DNA from: Brevundimonas sp. PAMC22021
GTDB taxonomy: Bacteria; Pseudomonadota; Alphaproteobacteria; Caulobacterales; Caulobacteraceae
Direction: 5' to 3'
Length of the DNA: 64,000 nt
Assembly: GCF_019443405.1 (NCBI RefSeq)
Contig: NZ_CP080376.1
Location: 1,984,001 to 2,048,000 of the forward strand
The notes beneath the pieces were generated by a model, which was given only the letters and a program-made list of their open reading frames with translations, did not search any database and was not told where the DNA came from. Positions within the stretch are counted from its first letter, which is position 1; each line of letters opens with the position of its first letter. Below, piece by piece: positions 25,213 to 34,480 of this stretch. The position numbers were made by a program, and so were the translations under genes.

Positions 25213-25937
25213 TCTATCCCGCCATCGACCTGAAGGACGGCGTCTGCGTGCGGTTGATGCATGGCCGGTTCGATGCGGTGACGCGCTATGACGAACAGCC
25301 GGCCATGCGGCTCGCGACCTTTGTGGCCGAAGGAGCCGAGTGGATCCACATCGTCGATCTGGACGGCGCAGAGGCCGGGCGCGCCACCCAGCACGGCCTG
25401 ATCGGCGAACTGGTCAGCGCCATCGACGTTTGCGTCCAGTCCGGCGGCGGGGTCCGCAGCGCCGACGACGTGGAGCGCCTGCTGGACGCTGGCGTGCACC
25501 GGGTCGTGATCGGCTCGCTGGCGGTTACGCAGCCGGATTCGGTGCTGAGCTGGCTGGATCGGTTCGGAGCGGACCGCATCACCCTGGCGCTGGACGTCAA
25601 GATCGAGAACGACGTGCCCGTTCCGGCGCTGAAGGGCTGGACCGAATCGTCGGGCGTGGACCTGTGGACGGCGCTTGACCGCTATCCTCGTGGGGTCGCC
25701 AAGCACCTGCTGGTGACGGACGTGAGCCGCGACGGCGCCCTGACGGGGCCGAACCTGCAGCTGCTGTCCGAGATCCGCCTGCGCCGGCCCGACATGGTGC
25801 TTCAGGCCTCGGGCGGGGTGGCCTCGCTGGACGATATCGCCGCGATCAAGTCGCTGGGCTGCAACGGCGCCATCGTTGGACGCGCGCTGTATGAGGGCCG
25901 CTTCACCCTGCCGGACGCCATCAAGGCTGCGGCGTGA
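25206..25937 (+). CDS. hisA: phosphoribosylformimino-5-aminoimidazole carboxamide ribotide isomerase
   Basis: Isomerises ProFAR to PRFAR. The 243-residue TIM barrel has the catalytic Asp 8 (YPAIDLKDG) and a second Asp near 130 ([11 protein letters not shown]), plus phosphate-binding loops VQSGGGVRS and [21 protein letters not shown]. It starts inside the end of hisH and ends in a GTGA overlap with hisF. Confidence 0.96.
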   Translation: MLIYPAIDLKDGVCVRLMHGRFDAVTRYDEQPAMRLATFVAEGAEWIHIVDLDGAEAGRATQHGLIGELVSAIDVCVQSGGGVRSADDVERLLDAGVHRVVIGSLAVTQPDSVLSWLDRFGADRITLALDVKIENDVPVPALKGWTESSGVDLWTALDRYPRGVAKHLLVTDVSRDGALTGPNLQLLSEIRLRRPDMVLQASGGVASLDDIAAIKSLGCNGAIVGRALYEGRFTLPDAIKAAA

Positions 25938-26701
25938 CGGCGAGGCGGATCATCCCCTGCCTGGACGTCAAGGACGGCCGGGTGGTGAAGGGCGTACGCT
26001 TCATAGGCCACACCGACATGGGCGACGCGAGCGATCTGGCCGCACGATACCGCGACGAAGGGGCCGACGAGTTGGTGTTTTATGACATCACCGCGAGCCC
26101 GGAGGGGCGGACGCTGGACTACGGCTGGATCCGCGACATCGCCCGGCTGCTGGACATTCCCTTCTGCGTGGCGGGCGGCATCCGCAGCGTCGAGCAGGCG
26201 GCGCGGTGCCTGGATCATGGCGCGGACAAGGTGTCGATCAACTCCCCGGCGCTCGAGCGGCCCGAACTGATCGCCGAAATGGCCGAGCGGCTGGGATCGC
26301 AGTGCGTGGTGGTGGGCGTCGACAGCCGCCTGGAGGACGGCGATTGGGTGGTCCACAAATACACCGGCGACCCGGATGCGCGCCGCAGGGCCGGCAAGCG
26401 CACGCTGGACTGGCTGGACGAGGCGCAAGGTCTGGGCGCGGGCGAGATCGTCTTGAACTGCATCGACCAGGACGGGGTGCGGCGCGGCTATGACGTGGCA
26501 CAGCTCGCGGCGGCGCGTGGACGGCTGACCATTCCGTTGATCGCGTCCGGCGGAGCGGGAACGCCCGAGCACTTCAGGGACGTTTTCGAACAGGCGGACG
26601 TGTCGGGCGCCCTGGCGGCCAGCGTATTCCACACGGGCGCGATCGGCATCCCTGCGTTGAAGCACTACCTGGCGGATCAGGGATTGGAGATGCGGGTATG
26701 A
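25934..26701 (+). CDS. hisF: imidazole glycerol phosphate synthase, cyclase subunit
   Basis: HisF converts PRFAR plus ammonia to IGP and AICAR. The 255 residues form a TIM barrel with [18 protein letters not shown] (catalytic Asp near 11), [11 protein letters not shown] (second Asp) and phosphate loops [10 protein letters not shown] and [15 protein letters not shown] start; it pairs with HisH from the same operon. A type B repeat follows 16 bases after the stop. Confidence 0.97.
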   Translation: MTARRIIPCLDVKDGRVVKGVRFIGHTDMGDASDLAARYRDEGADELVFYDITASPEGRTLDYGWIRDIARLLDIPFCVAGGIRSVEQAARCLDHGADKVSINSPALERPELIAEMAERLGSQCVVVGVDSRLEDGDWVVHKYTGDPDARRRAGKRTLDWLDEAQGLGAGEIVLNCIDQDGVRRGYDVAQLAAARGRLTIPLIASGGAGTPEHFRDVFEQADVSGALAASVFHTGAIGIPALKHYLADQGLEMRV

Positions 26702-26716
26702 TCGACGCGGCGTCCG

Positions 26717-26827
26717 CCCCCTCCACCACGCTGCGCGTGGTCCCCCTCCCCCAAGGGGGGAGGAATGATGCGGTCAAGACGATCCTCCCCCCTTGGGGGA
26801 GGGGGACCGCGAAGCGGTGGAGGGGGG
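26717..26827. repeat. palindromic intergenic repeat, type B, between hisF and hisIE
   Basis: CCCCCTCCACCACGCTGCGCGTGG, TCCCCCTCCCCCAAGGGGGG, centre AGGAATGATGCGG..., TCCTCCCCCCTTGGGGGAGG and CCGCGAAGCGGTGGAGGGGGG. It is closely similar to the copy at 23061, in the same orientation, and again lies in a gene junction of the his operon. Confidence 0.8.
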
Positions 26828-26861
26828 CTGATGCAGGACCGGCGCCGGAGAGCCTTTCGTG

Positions 26862-27485
26862 ATGATCGACCCCTCGACCCTCGACTTCGACAAGGGCGGC
26901 GGCCTGATCCCCGCGATCGTGCAGGACGCCGACACCCTGCAGGTGCTGACGCTGGCCTATGTGGATCGGGCGGCGCTGGACGAGACGATCACAAGCGGCG
27001 AGGCGACGTTCTTTTCGCGCTCGCGCGGCGGGCGTTGGCGCAAGGGCGAGACGTCGGGCGACCGGCTGCATGTGGTCGCGATCACGCCCGACTGCGACGG
27101 CGACGCCGTGGTGCTGAGCGTGCGGCCGGTCGGGAACGCCTGCCACCTGAACCGCATCAGCTGCTTTGGCGAAGCGGACGCCCCGGGGCTGGGCCGCATC
27201 GCGCGGCTGGAGAAGACGATCGCCCAACGCGCCTCGGCCGATCCAAGCGAAAGCTGGACGGCGAAGCTGATCCGGCAGGGCACCAAGCGCATCGCGCAAA
27301 AGGTCGGCGAAGAGGGCGTGGAAACGGCGCTGGCCGGCGTCGCGGGACCGGACGCGGAACTCGCGAGCGAGGCGGCGGATTTGATCTTCCACCTGCTTGT
27401 CCTTCTCCATGCGCGTCACATGGTGTTTCAGGACGTGCTGGACGTGTTGGCCCAACGGGCCGAAGCGGGCAAAGGCGCGGGATAG
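26862..27485 (+). CDS. hisI: bifunctional phosphoribosyl-AMP cyclohydrolase / phosphoribosyl-ATP pyrophosphatase
   Basis: Steps two and three of histidine synthesis in one 207-residue chain. Residues 1 to about 105 are the HisI cyclohydrolase: LIPAIVQDADT, WRKGETSG, the Mg/Zn motif TPDCDGDA (D77, C78, D79, D81) and cysteines 94 (NACHL) and 101 (ISCFG). Residues about 112-207 are the HisE pyrophosphatase of MazG-like fold (LIRQGTKRIAQKVGEEGVET, then ELASEAADLIFHLLVLL). The ATG at 26862 follows GGAG by 11 bases; a GTG at 26859 is the alternative. The HisIE order is the usual one for this fusion. Confidence 0.93.
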   Translation: MIDPSTLDFDKGGGLIPAIVQDADTLQVLTLAYVDRAALDETITSGEATFFSRSRGGRWRKGETSGDRLHVVAITPDCDGDAVVLSVRPVGNACHLNRISCFGEADAPGLGRIARLEKTIAQRASADPSESWTAKLIRQGTKRIAQKVGEEGVETALAGVAGPDAELASEAADLIFHLLVLLHARHMVFQDVLDVLAQRAEAGKGAG

Positions 27486-27535
27486 GCCAAGCACGGCCGT
27501 TCGTCCCGCGATCTGGGACCCATCCGGGAGACGAC

Positions 27536-28996
27536 ATGGCGGCTATTATCCTGTTCGGCGGCGGCGGCGACCTGGCGATGCGGATGCTGCTGCCGTCGCT
27601 GTATTTCCTCGAGCGGGACGGTTTGCTGGCCGACGAGCTGAAGATCATCGGCGCGGCGCGCTCGGACGAAGGCCGCGATGAGTACGTCGCCAAGGTGCGC
27701 GACGCGGTTCAGCCCCGGGCCGAGAGCGACAACGCCTGGGACGAAGACGTCTGGCGGCGGATGGAGACGCGGCTCGACTATCTGGCGGTGGACGCGACCG
27801 ACGCCGAGAGCCTCAAACCCCTGAAGGCCAAGGTCGGCGACGACGAGGTCACCTCGTTCCTGGCGGTGTCGCCGTCCCTGTACGGCCGCATCGTCACGGC
27901 GATGAAGGTGGCGGGCCTGGCCGAGCGCAACAGCCGGCTGGTGGTCGAAAAGCCGGTCGGCCGCGACCTCAAGTCGTTCCGCGAAATCGACGACGCGGTG
28001 GCCTCCGCCTTCCGCGAGGAGCAGGTGTTCCGCATCGACCACTATCTGGGCAAGGAGACGGTGCAGAACCTCATCGCCCTGCGGTTCGGCAACACCATCT
28101 TCGAGCCGCTGTGGAACAACCTGACCGTCGATCACGTCCAGATCACGGTGGGCGAGACGGTCGGGGTCGGCGATCGCTGGCCCTATTATGACGAGTACGG
28201 CGCGCTGCGCGACATGCTGCAGAACCACCTGCTGCAACTGCTGTGCCTGGTGGCGATGGAGCCGCCCAGCGACCTCGACCCGGACTCGGTGCGCAACGAG
28301 AAGGTCAAGGTTCTTCGGTCCTTGCGTCCCATCACACATGAGGAGGCCGAGCGCGTCACCGTGCGCGGCCAGTATGTGGCGGGGGAACTGGAGGGCAAGC
28401 CGGTCAAGGGGTATGACGACGAGCGTGGGGAGCCGTCGGACACCGAGACCTTTGTCGCCGTGCGCGCCGACATCGACAACTGGCGCTGGGCAGGCGTGCC
28501 CTTCTACATGCGTACCGGCAAGCGCATGCCCGAGAAGCGCACCGAGATCGTGATCCAGTTCAAGTCGGTGCCGCATTCGATCTTCGCCAGCGGTGATCGG
28601 GGCGAGGTCTGCGACAACCGCCTGGTGATTGAGCTGCAGCCCGAGGAAGACATCTCGCTGTCGGTCATGAACAAGCGCCCGGGTCTGGAGCGCAGCATGC
28701 AGTTGCAGCCGATCAAGATGTCGCTGTCCTGGGGCGTCGACGACAAGGACGCGCGCCCGCCGCGCCGGCGCATCGCCTATGAGCGGCTGCTGCTGGACGC
28801 AATGAACGGCGACAACACCCTGTTCGTGCGCCGCGACGAGGCCGAGCAGGCCTGGAAGTGGGTCGATGAAGTGTCCGAGGCCTGGGAGGACGCGGCCTTC
28901 AAGCCGCACGACTACCAGCCCGGGACCTGGGGCCCGGACGAAGCCGAAATGCTGCTGGCGCGCACAGGCCGCCGCTGGAACACCACCGATGCGTGA
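27536..28996 (+). CDS. zwf: glucose-6-phosphate 1-dehydrogenase
   Basis: Oxidises glucose-6-phosphate to 6-phosphogluconolactone with NAD(P)+. The 486-residue enzyme has a Rossmann start slightly unlike the family (FGGGGDLAMRMLLPSLY for GASGDLAxRKLLPAL), the EKPVGRDLKSF segment and the substrate motif RIDHYLGKETVQN, then NLTVDHVQITVGETVGVGDR. GGGAG lies six bases before the ATG. The gene starts the Entner-Doudoroff cluster and overlaps pgl by eight bases. Confidence 0.96.
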   Translation: MAAIILFGGGGDLAMRMLLPSLYFLERDGLLADELKIIGAARSDEGRDEYVAKVRDAVQPRAESDNAWDEDVWRRMETRLDYLAVDATDAESLKPLKAKVGDDEVTSFLAVSPSLYGRIVTAMKVAGLAERNSRLVVEKPVGRDLKSFREIDDAVASAFREEQVFRIDHYLGKETVQNLIALRFGNTIFEPLWNNLTVDHVQITVGETVGVGDRWPYYDEYGALRDMLQNHLLQLLCLVAMEPPSDLDPDSVRNEKVKVLRSLRPITHEEAERVTVRGQYVAGELEGKPVKGYDDERGEPSDTETFVAVRADIDNWRWAGVPFYMRTGKRMPEKRTEIVIQFKSVPHSIFASGDRGEVCDNRLVIELQPEEDISLSVMNKRPGLERSMQLQPIKMSLSWGVDDKDARPPRRRIAYERLLLDAMNGDNTLFVRRDEAEQAWKWVDEVSEAWEDAAFKPHDYQPGTWGPDEAEMLLARTGRRWNTTDA

Positions 28997-29708
28997 CATG
29001 CCCGTGATCGAGACCTTCGCCGACCGCGACGCCTGGGCCGCAGCCTGCGCGGCGCGAATCATGGAAACCCTGGTCCAGGCCGTGGAGGCGGACGGCGCGG
29101 CCTTTTTCGCCGGGTCGGGCGGATCGACCCCCGCCCCCGTCTATCGCCGCATGGCCGAGGTCGGCGACGTGGACTGGAGCCGCATCACCACGACCCTGAT
29201 CGACGAGCGTTATGTGCCCGAGACCTCGCCGGATTCGAATGCGCGTCTGCTGAAGGAGACGCTGTCAACGGGCGAAGCGGCTCGGGCCGCGTTCATCCCG
29301 CTATTCAGCCCACAGGTGACGGTGGACCGGGCGGCGCTGATCGCCTCTCGCGCGCTGGACGCAGTCGGGCGGCCTCTGGACGCGGTGCTTTTGGGCATGG
29401 GCGAGGATGGCCATATCTGCTCCATGTTCCCCGAAAATCCCGCGCTGAAGCAGCTGCTCGCCCCCGATAATCCGCCGCGCGTGCTGGCGGTCGGCAAGAG
29501 CCGCTCGACCTCGGCCCCGCCGCAGGACCGCCTGAGCCTGAACATCCCGTGGCTGAGGGGCGCCCGGCGCAACATCCTGGCCATCACCGGCGAGGCCAAG
29601 CGTCGGGTGTTCGAGGAAAAGGCGGCGGGCGATCCGACCGACACGCCGATCGCGGCGCTGCTGCAGTCGGGCGCCGAGCTTGAAGTTCTCTGGACGGAGG
29701 CCGCCTGA
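28989..29708 (+). CDS. pgl: 6-phosphogluconolactonase
   Basis: Hydrolyses 6-phosphogluconolactone. The 239 residues match the DevB/Pgl sugar-isomerase-like fold: AAFFAGSGGSTPAPVYRRMA, LIDERYVPETSPDSNARLL and LLGMGEDGHICSMFPENP, where many homologues have GHTASLFP. The ATG at 28989 overlaps the end of zwf; an ATG at 28998 is possible. edd follows directly after its stop. Confidence 0.93.
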   Translation: MRDMPVIETFADRDAWAAACAARIMETLVQAVEADGAAFFAGSGGSTPAPVYRRMAEVGDVDWSRITTTLIDERYVPETSPDSNARLLKETLSTGEAARAAFIPLFSPQVTVDRAALIASRALDAVGRPLDAVLLGMGEDGHICSMFPENPALKQLLAPDNPPRVLAVGKSRSTSAPPQDRLSLNIPWLRGARRNILAITGEAKRRVFEEKAAGDPTDTPIAALLQSGAELEVLWTEAA

Positions 29709-31598
29709 ATGGCCCTGCACCCCACTCTCGACGCCGTCACCCGGCGCATCCTCGAGCGCAGCCGCGGAACCCGCGCGGACTATCTGCGCCGCATGGACGC
29801 CGCCCGCGACAACGGCGTGGCGCGCGCCAAGCTGTCCTGCGCCAACTGGGCCCACGCCTTCGCCGGCCAGACGGTGGCGGACAAGCTGACGGCCATGACG
29901 GGCTCTCAGCCCAACGTCGGCATCGTCACCGCCTACAACGACATGTTGTCGGCGCATCAGCCGTTCGAGCGTTTTCCGCACATCATCCGCGAGGCCGCGC
30001 GCGAAGTCGGCGCCACCGCCCAGGTCGCCGGCGGCACGCCCGCCATGTGCGACGGCGTGACCCAAGGCCGCCCCGGCATGGAGCTGTCGCTGTTCAGCCG
30101 CGACGTGATCGCCATGTCCACGGGCGTCGCCCTGACCCACGACGCGTTTGATTCCGCCATTATGCTGGGCGTGTGCGACAAGATCGTGCCCGGCCTGTTC
30201 ATGGGCGCGCTGGCGTTCGGGCACCTGCCGGTGGTGTTCGCGCCGGCCGGCCCGATGCCGTCGGGCATTCCGAACAATGAAAAGGCCCGCATCCGCGCGC
30301 TGTACGCCCAGAACCAGGTAGACCGGGCGACGCTGCTGCAAAGCGAGGTCGGCTCTTACCATTCACCCGGCACCTGCACCTTCTACGGCACCGCCAACTC
30401 CAACCAGATGATGATGGAGGTGATCGGCCTGCACATGCCGTCCACCGCCTTCGTCCATCCGGAGACCGGCCTGCGCGACGCCCTGACGGCGGCGGCGGGC
30501 AAGCGGGCTGTCGAGCTGGCGCGGACGGGCGAAAGCCGCATGGCCGACGTCGTGGACGAAAAGGGGATCGTCAACGCGATCATCGCCCTTCTGGCCACCG
30601 GCGGCTCGACCAACCACGCCATCCACCTGGTGGCGATGGCGAGGGCGGCGGGCATCATCATTGACTGGACCGACATGGACGAGCTGTCGTCGGCGACGCC
30701 GCTGCTCGCGCGCGTCTATCCCAACGGCTCGGCCGATGTGAACGCCTTCCAGGCGGCGGGCGGCGTGGCCTTTGTGGTGCGCGAACTGGCGCAGAACGGC
30801 CATCTGCATACCGACGTCACCACCATCATGGGCAGGGGGCTTGAGCCCTACTACCAGGAGCCGTCGATGGTGGATGGCCAGCTGGTCTGGCGCGACGGCG
30901 TGGCCGAGAGCCTGGACCCGGACATCGTGCGCCCGGTCTCCAACCCGTTCCAGAAGGATGGCGGCCTGCGGCTGGTCAAGGGCGACCTGGGCCGCGCGGT
31001 CATCAAGGTCTCGGCCGTCAAGCCCGAGAACCGGGTCGTCGAGGCGCCCGCCGCCGTGTTCGAGACGCAGGAAGACGCCCTGCAGGCGTTCCGCGACGGC
31101 AAGCTGAACCGCGACGTGGTGGTGGTGCTGCGTTTCCAGGGCCCCAAGGCCAACGGCATGCCCGAACTGCACAGCCTGTCGCCGGCGCTCAGCGTGCTTC
31201 AGGACAAGGGTTTCAAGGTGGCCTTTGTCACCGACGGCCGCATGTCGGGCGCCAGCGGCAAGACGCCGGCCGCCATCAACGTGTCGCCCGAGGCGCTGGC
31301 CGGCGGTCCGCTGGCCCACGTCCAGGACGGCGACATCATCCGCCTGGACGCCGAAAGCGGCGTGCTGACCACCGTGGGCGTCGGCGACCTGTCGGCCCGC
31401 CCTGCCGCGCAGCGGTCGCAGGGGCACGCCGACGCCTCGGCCTGGGGCTATGGGCGAGAGCTGTTCGGCGCCTTCCGCCATGTGGTGACCACCGCCGAAC
31501 AGGGAGCCACCGTCTGCTTCGCCTTTCCTCCCGGCGAGCCCTCGCCTACGGATGCGCCCGCCGACCCCAACTTCGTCGACCGGACGGTGGACGCCTGA
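29709..31598 (+). CDS. edd: 6-phosphogluconate dehydratase
   Basis: Key enzyme of the Entner-Doudoroff route, converting 6-phosphogluconate to KDPG with an iron-sulfur cluster. The 629-residue protein shows IlvD/Edd hallmarks: [63 protein letters not shown] and [15 protein letters not shown]; the cysteines in GVCDK and GTCTF are expected cluster ligands. ATG immediately follows the pgl stop, so translation is coupled. Confidence 0.96.
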   Translation: MALHPTLDAVTRRILERSRGTRADYLRRMDAARDNGVARAKLSCANWAHAFAGQTVADKLTAMTGSQPNVGIVTAYNDMLSAHQPFERFPHIIREAAREVGATAQVAGGTPAMCDGVTQGRPGMELSLFSRDVIAMSTGVALTHDAFDSAIMLGVCDKIVPGLFMGALAFGHLPVVFAPAGPMPSGIPNNEKARIRALYAQNQVDRATLLQSEVGSYHSPGTCTFYGTANSNQMMMEVIGLHMPSTAFVHPETGLRDALTAAAGKRAVELARTGESRMADVVDEKGIVNAIIALLATGGSTNHAIHLVAMARAAGIIIDWTDMDELSSATPLLARVYPNGSADVNAFQAAGGVAFVVRELAQNGHLHTDVTTIMGRGLEPYYQEPSMVDGQLVWRDGVAESLDPDIVRPVSNPFQKDGGLRLVKGDLGRAVIKVSAVKPENRVVEAPAAVFETQEDALQAFRDGKLNRDVVVVLRFQGPKANGMPELHSLSPALSVLQDKGFKVAFVTDGRMSGASGKTPAAINVSPEALAGGPLAHVQDGDIIRLDAESGVLTTVGVGDLSARPAAQRSQGHADASAWGYGRELFGAFRHVVTTAEQGATVCFAFPPGEPSPTDAPADPNFVDRTVDA

Positions 31599-31628
31599 TC
31601 CGCCGAACCGACCGCAGGAAACGACCAG

Positions 31629-32597
31629 ATGAACGATAAGACCCTTCTCGTCGGCGACGTCGGCGGCACCAACGCCCGTTTCGCCGTCGCCCGCATGGTC
31701 GACGGCCGCCCCGTGCTCGAGCACCACGAAAGCTTTCCGGCCGAGCGCCACCCGACCTTTCTGGAAGGGGTCCGCGCCTTTATCGACGGCTGCGAGGTCA
31801 AGCCCACCGGCGGCGTGATCGCGGTGGCCGGTCCGGTCACGGACGGCGCCATCGACCTGACCAACTCGCCCTGGCGGGTGTCGGAGGCCGAACTCGGCAC
31901 GCTGGGGCTCCAGCCCGTCAAGCTGATCAACGATTTCGAGGCCCTGGCCTGGGGCGCGCCCGTGGTCCCTGAGGACCAGCTGGAAAGCCTGGGCGGACCC
32001 GCGCAAGGCGATGAGGACGCCGCCATTGCGGTGCTTGGCCCCGGCACCGGCTTTGGCGTCTCGGCCTTGGTCCGCGACGCCCATGGCCAGCAGATGGCCA
32101 TGCCGTCCGAAGGCGGCCACGCCTGTTTCGCGCCCGGTGACGCCGTCGAGGACGAGATCCTGCGCATCCTGCGCCGCCGCTATGACCGGGTGTCGATCGA
32201 GCGGCTGATCTGCGGGCCGGGCCTGTTGAACATGCATCGGGCGCTGGCCGAGATCGAAGGGCGCGAAACCCACATCGACGATCCGGCCGAGATCACGCGC
32301 GAGGCGCTGGAAGAGGCCAACAGCCCCTGCGGACACACGCTGGCGCGGTTCTGCGCCATCCTGGGGGCGGTGGCCGGCGACATCGCTCTGACCACCGGCG
32401 CACGCGGCGGCGTCTATATCGCCGGCGGCATCGTTCCTCGCATCCTGCCCTTTATCAAGGCCAGCCCGTTCCGCGAGCGGTTCGAGCGCAAGGGCCGGTT
32501 CAGCGACTACATGGCCGCCATCCCGACCAAGGTGATCATGCACAAGCACGCGGCCCTGCTGGGCTCGGCGCGCGTGGCGTTCGCAGAGGCGGGCTGA
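31629..32597 (+). CDS. glk: glucokinase
   Basis: Phosphorylates glucose with ATP. The 322-residue ROK-independent bacterial glucokinase has LLVGDVGGTNARFAVAR (phosphate 1 loop), VAGPVTDGAIDLTNSPW, KLINDFEALAWG with the catalytic Asp, LGPGTGFGVSALV and the EGGH sugar motif in MPSEGGHACF. AGGAAA precedes the ATG. It closes the zwf-pgl-edd-glk cluster, so glucose entry and the Entner-Doudoroff enzymes are probably expressed together. Confidence 0.95.
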   Translation: MNDKTLLVGDVGGTNARFAVARMVDGRPVLEHHESFPAERHPTFLEGVRAFIDGCEVKPTGGVIAVAGPVTDGAIDLTNSPWRVSEAELGTLGLQPVKLINDFEALAWGAPVVPEDQLESLGGPAQGDEDAAIAVLGPGTGFGVSALVRDAHGQQMAMPSEGGHACFAPGDAVEDEILRILRRRYDRVSIERLICGPGLLNMHRALAEIEGRETHIDDPAEITREALEEANSPCGHTLARFCAILGAVAGDIALTTGARGGVYIAGGIVPRILPFIKASPFRERFERKGRFSDYMAAIPTKVIMHKHAALLGSARVAFAEAG

Positions 32598-32673
32598 GCC
32601 ATATAGTCACGGGCGCGTGAACCGAAGCGGCGCTGTGGCGTTCTTCAAGCTCCACAATGGAAGGAAGCATCCC

Positions 32674-32979
32674 ATGAAGAAGATCGCCATCGCCGCCGCC
32701 TCGCTGTTCGTTCTTGCCGGCGTCGCCGCCTGCGGTGAAAGCGCGACCGATCAGGCCGCCGAGCAACAGGCCGACGCCGTCGAGGCCCAGGGCGAAGCGC
32801 AGGCCGACCAGCTGGAAGCCCAAGCGGCGGCCACTCCGAACGAGCAGCAGGAAACGGCTCTGAACCAGCAGGCCGACCGCGTCGAAGAGCAGGCCGACCG
32901 TCGCGCCGACCAGATCGAGCAGCACGGCGGCAACGCCGACGGCGGCATGACCACCGGCAACACTCCGACCGCGCACTAA
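32674..32979 (+). CDS. small Gln/Ala/Asp-rich lipoprotein
   Basis: A 101-residue lipoprotein. Signal peptide MKKIAIAAASLFVLAGVAAC with lipobox VAAC (Cys 20). The mature chain is a repetitive, charged helix (AEQQADAVEAQGEAQADQLE, DRVEEQADRRADQIEQ) with coiled-coil character. It recalls Lpp-like or entericidin-like lipoproteins without matching either. The ATG at 32674 follows GGAAGGA; the longer frame from 32617 is not needed. A clear terminator follows. Confidence 0.8.
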   Translation: MKKIAIAAASLFVLAGVAACGESATDQAAEQQADAVEAQGEAQADQLEAQAAATPNEQQETALNQQADRVEEQADRRADQIEQHGGNADGGMTTGNTPTAH

Positions 32980-32999
32980 GCCCGGTCAGAAATACAAGA

Positions 33000-33030
33000 A
33001 GCCCCCGTCGCGCCGCGGCGGGGGCTTTTT
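33000..33030 (+). terminator. intrinsic terminator after the small lipoprotein gene
   Basis: AAGCCCCCG, TCGCGCCG loop region and CGGGGGCTTTTT: a strong GC stem of at least seven pairs followed by five T residues, 20 bases past the stop codon. Confidence 0.9.
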
Positions 33031-33036
33031 CGCGCC

Positions 33037-33178
33037 TTCTCCTCCCTGTCGCGAAAGCGATGGAGAGGTGGATCGACGGCGGTCAGCCGGCGAGACGGAG
33101 GGGTTCTGGACGGCGGAACCCACCCCTCCGTCACGAGGCTTCGCCTCGCGCCACCTCCCCATCAAGATGGGGAGGAGA
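33037..33178. repeat. palindromic intergenic repeat, type A full unit
   Basis: TCTCCTCCCTGTCGCGAAAGCG, GGAGAGGTGGATCGACGG, GGCGAGACGGAGGGGTT, centre, CACCCCTCCGTCACGAGGCTT, CGCCTCGCGCCACC and TCCCCATCAAGATGGGGAGGAGA. It lies between two convergent genes and ends 18 bases from the stop of the cysteine-rich lipoprotein. Confidence 0.8.
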
Positions 33179-33195
33179 AAAGAGAGCGACGGCCG

Positions 33196-33561
33196 TCAAT
33201 CGATGCAGATGCCGACGCCGACCTTGCCGTCCTCGACCGAGGTGTGACAGCCGAAGTTGTCGCTGTTCGCCTGGCAGACGCCGGCGACGGAGGCGTTGGG
33301 CGCGGGCGTGGGCGCGCCGTCGGGCAGACGGCAGTCACCCTGGCACTGATCGCCGTCGGTGCAGCGTTTTCCGGCATCGGCGTAGTTCACCACGCACTGC
33401 CAGCTTTGCAGCCGTCCGACCTGCTTCAGGGTCCCGCCGCGCTGGGCGCAGGCCGAGGCGTCGGCGCTGCGCACCGGGCCGTCCGTGACGGGCGCGGCCG
33501 CTTGAGGGGCGCAGTTGGCCAGCAGCAGGGCGGCCGAGGCGAACAGGGTCTGGCGGATCAT
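33196..33561 (-). CDS. cysteine-rich lipoprotein
   Basis: A 121-residue lipoprotein with signal peptide and lipobox LANC (Cys 17). The mature part has eight more cysteines (SACAQ, WQCVV, KRCTD, DQCQ, GDCRLP, GVCQA, FGCHT, GICID), an even number that suits four disulfides in the periplasm or at the outer membrane. The pattern is of a small disulfide-rich binding or inhibitor domain; I do not recognise the family. It is divergent from the membrane-protein gene at 33676. Confidence 0.75.
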   Translation of the reverse strand: MIRQTLFASAALLLANCAPQAAAPVTDGPVRSADASACAQRGGTLKQVGRLQSWQCVVNYADAGKRCTDGDQCQGDCRLPDGAPTPAPNASVAGVCQANSDNFGCHTSVEDGKVGVGICID

Positions 33562-33675
33562 GGAGGCTCCTTGGGGCGGGCGGTTTGCCGCAGGCGACTA
33601 TCGCAACCAAAGCGGCGGAGCTGAGGCAACGGTCAAGCTGCGGCGTGCGTTCATCTTCAAAGAGGATTTCCGGAC

Positions 33676-34176
33676 ATGACCTATTTGACGCGTGGCGTGT
33701 TCGGCGCGGCCAGCCTGTTGCTGCTGCTGTCGGCGATGGCGCTGGTCGGCTTCGGCGTGGAGGACGCCTGGGGGCAGATGCGGGCGCCGGACGCCTCGGG
33801 CGCCGAGGCGATCCTGGATCTCTTGGGCTACATCATCGTCGCCATCGCCGTGTTCGACGTGGCCAAATACCTGTTCGAGGACGAGGTGCGGCGCGGCAAC
33901 GAAAAGCGCAGCGCGGCCGAAGCGCGACGCAGCCTGACCAAATTCCTGTCCACCATCGTCATCGCCCTGTTCCTGGAAGGGCTGGTGGCCGTGTTCAAGA
34001 CCGCGCGCGAGGACGTGACGCAGTTGATCTATCCCACCGCCTTGGTGGTCGCCTCCACCCTGGTGCTGGTGGGGCTGGGCGCCTATCAGCGGTTCTCGGC
34101 GACCGTCGAGGAAAAGGTCGGCCACACCGACAAGGCCGAAGAGGCCAAGGAAGACGCCCGCCGCGCCGCCGACTAG
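33676..34176 (+). CDS. integral membrane protein of unknown function
   Basis: A 166-residue inner-membrane protein with four likely membrane segments: about 8-26 (FGAASLLLLLSAMALVGFGV), 46-66 (LDLLGYIIVAIAVFDVAKYL), 88-106 (LSTIVIALFLEGLVAVF) and 118-138 (LIYPTALVVASTLVLVGLG). A charged segment (FEDEVRRGNEKRSAAEARRS) joins segments 2 and 3 and the C terminus is charged (KAEEAKEDARRAAD). I recall similar proteins annotated in a general glycosylation context, but nothing here supports that. Its TAG stop shares the palindrome CTAG with the stop of the convergent gene. Confidence 0.7.
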   Translation: MTYLTRGVFGAASLLLLLSAMALVGFGVEDAWGQMRAPDASGAEAILDLLGYIIVAIAVFDVAKYLFEDEVRRGNEKRSAAEARRSLTKFLSTIVIALFLEGLVAVFKTAREDVTQLIYPTALVVASTLVLVGLGAYQRFSATVEEKVGHTDKAEEAKEDARRAAD

Positions 34177-34430
34177 ACCCGCGTCGGCAGGAAGGGCGAA
34201 AAGGTGATGACGGTGAAGGTGTCGCGAACGTGCGGTCGCGTCTGCACCTGCTTGGTGACAAAGGTGCCGATGTCGGCGTCGCGCGGCAGGTTGAACTTGG
34301 CCAGAAGGTCGTGCTGGCCCGAGGTGGAATAGACTTCCGACACGTTCTCGACATTGTCGACGATGTCGGCGGCCACATCGTTGGCGTAGCCGAGCTCGCA
34401 TTTGATGAAGACGAAGATGGCGGTCATCAT
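34173..34430 (-). CDS. stand-alone Lrp/AsnC ligand-binding (RAM) domain protein
   Basis: An 85-residue protein made only of the AsnC/Lrp effector-binding domain: MTAIFVFIKCELGYANDVAA, DIVDNVENVSEVYSTSGQHD, LLAKFNLPRDADIGTFV and QTRPHVRDTFTVITFSPFL. It has no helix-turn-helix. Such proteins form rings and bind small molecules, often amino acids; their role is not settled. GGAG lies eight bases before the ATG at 34430; a second ATG follows at once. It is divergent from the hydrolase gene at 34481. Confidence 0.85.
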   Translation of the reverse strand: MMTAIFVFIKCELGYANDVAADIVDNVENVSEVYSTSGQHDLLAKFNLPRDADIGTFVTKQVQTRPHVRDTFTVITFSPFLPTRV

Positions 34431-34480
34431 GGCGGCGGCTCCTGCATCCGGGTCGGAGCCGTGTGTTAGCGGACGGCGAG

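Noticed and set aside
27428..29062. 544-codon minus-strand frame opposite zwf
   Set aside because: Shadow frame; zwf has clear family motifs on the plus strand and the opposite frame has none.
30363..32549. 728-codon open frame on the minus strand opposite edd and glk
   Set aside because: It is antisense to two well-conserved enzymes, is rich in His, Gln, Arg and Gly as GC-rich shadows are, and shows no domain.
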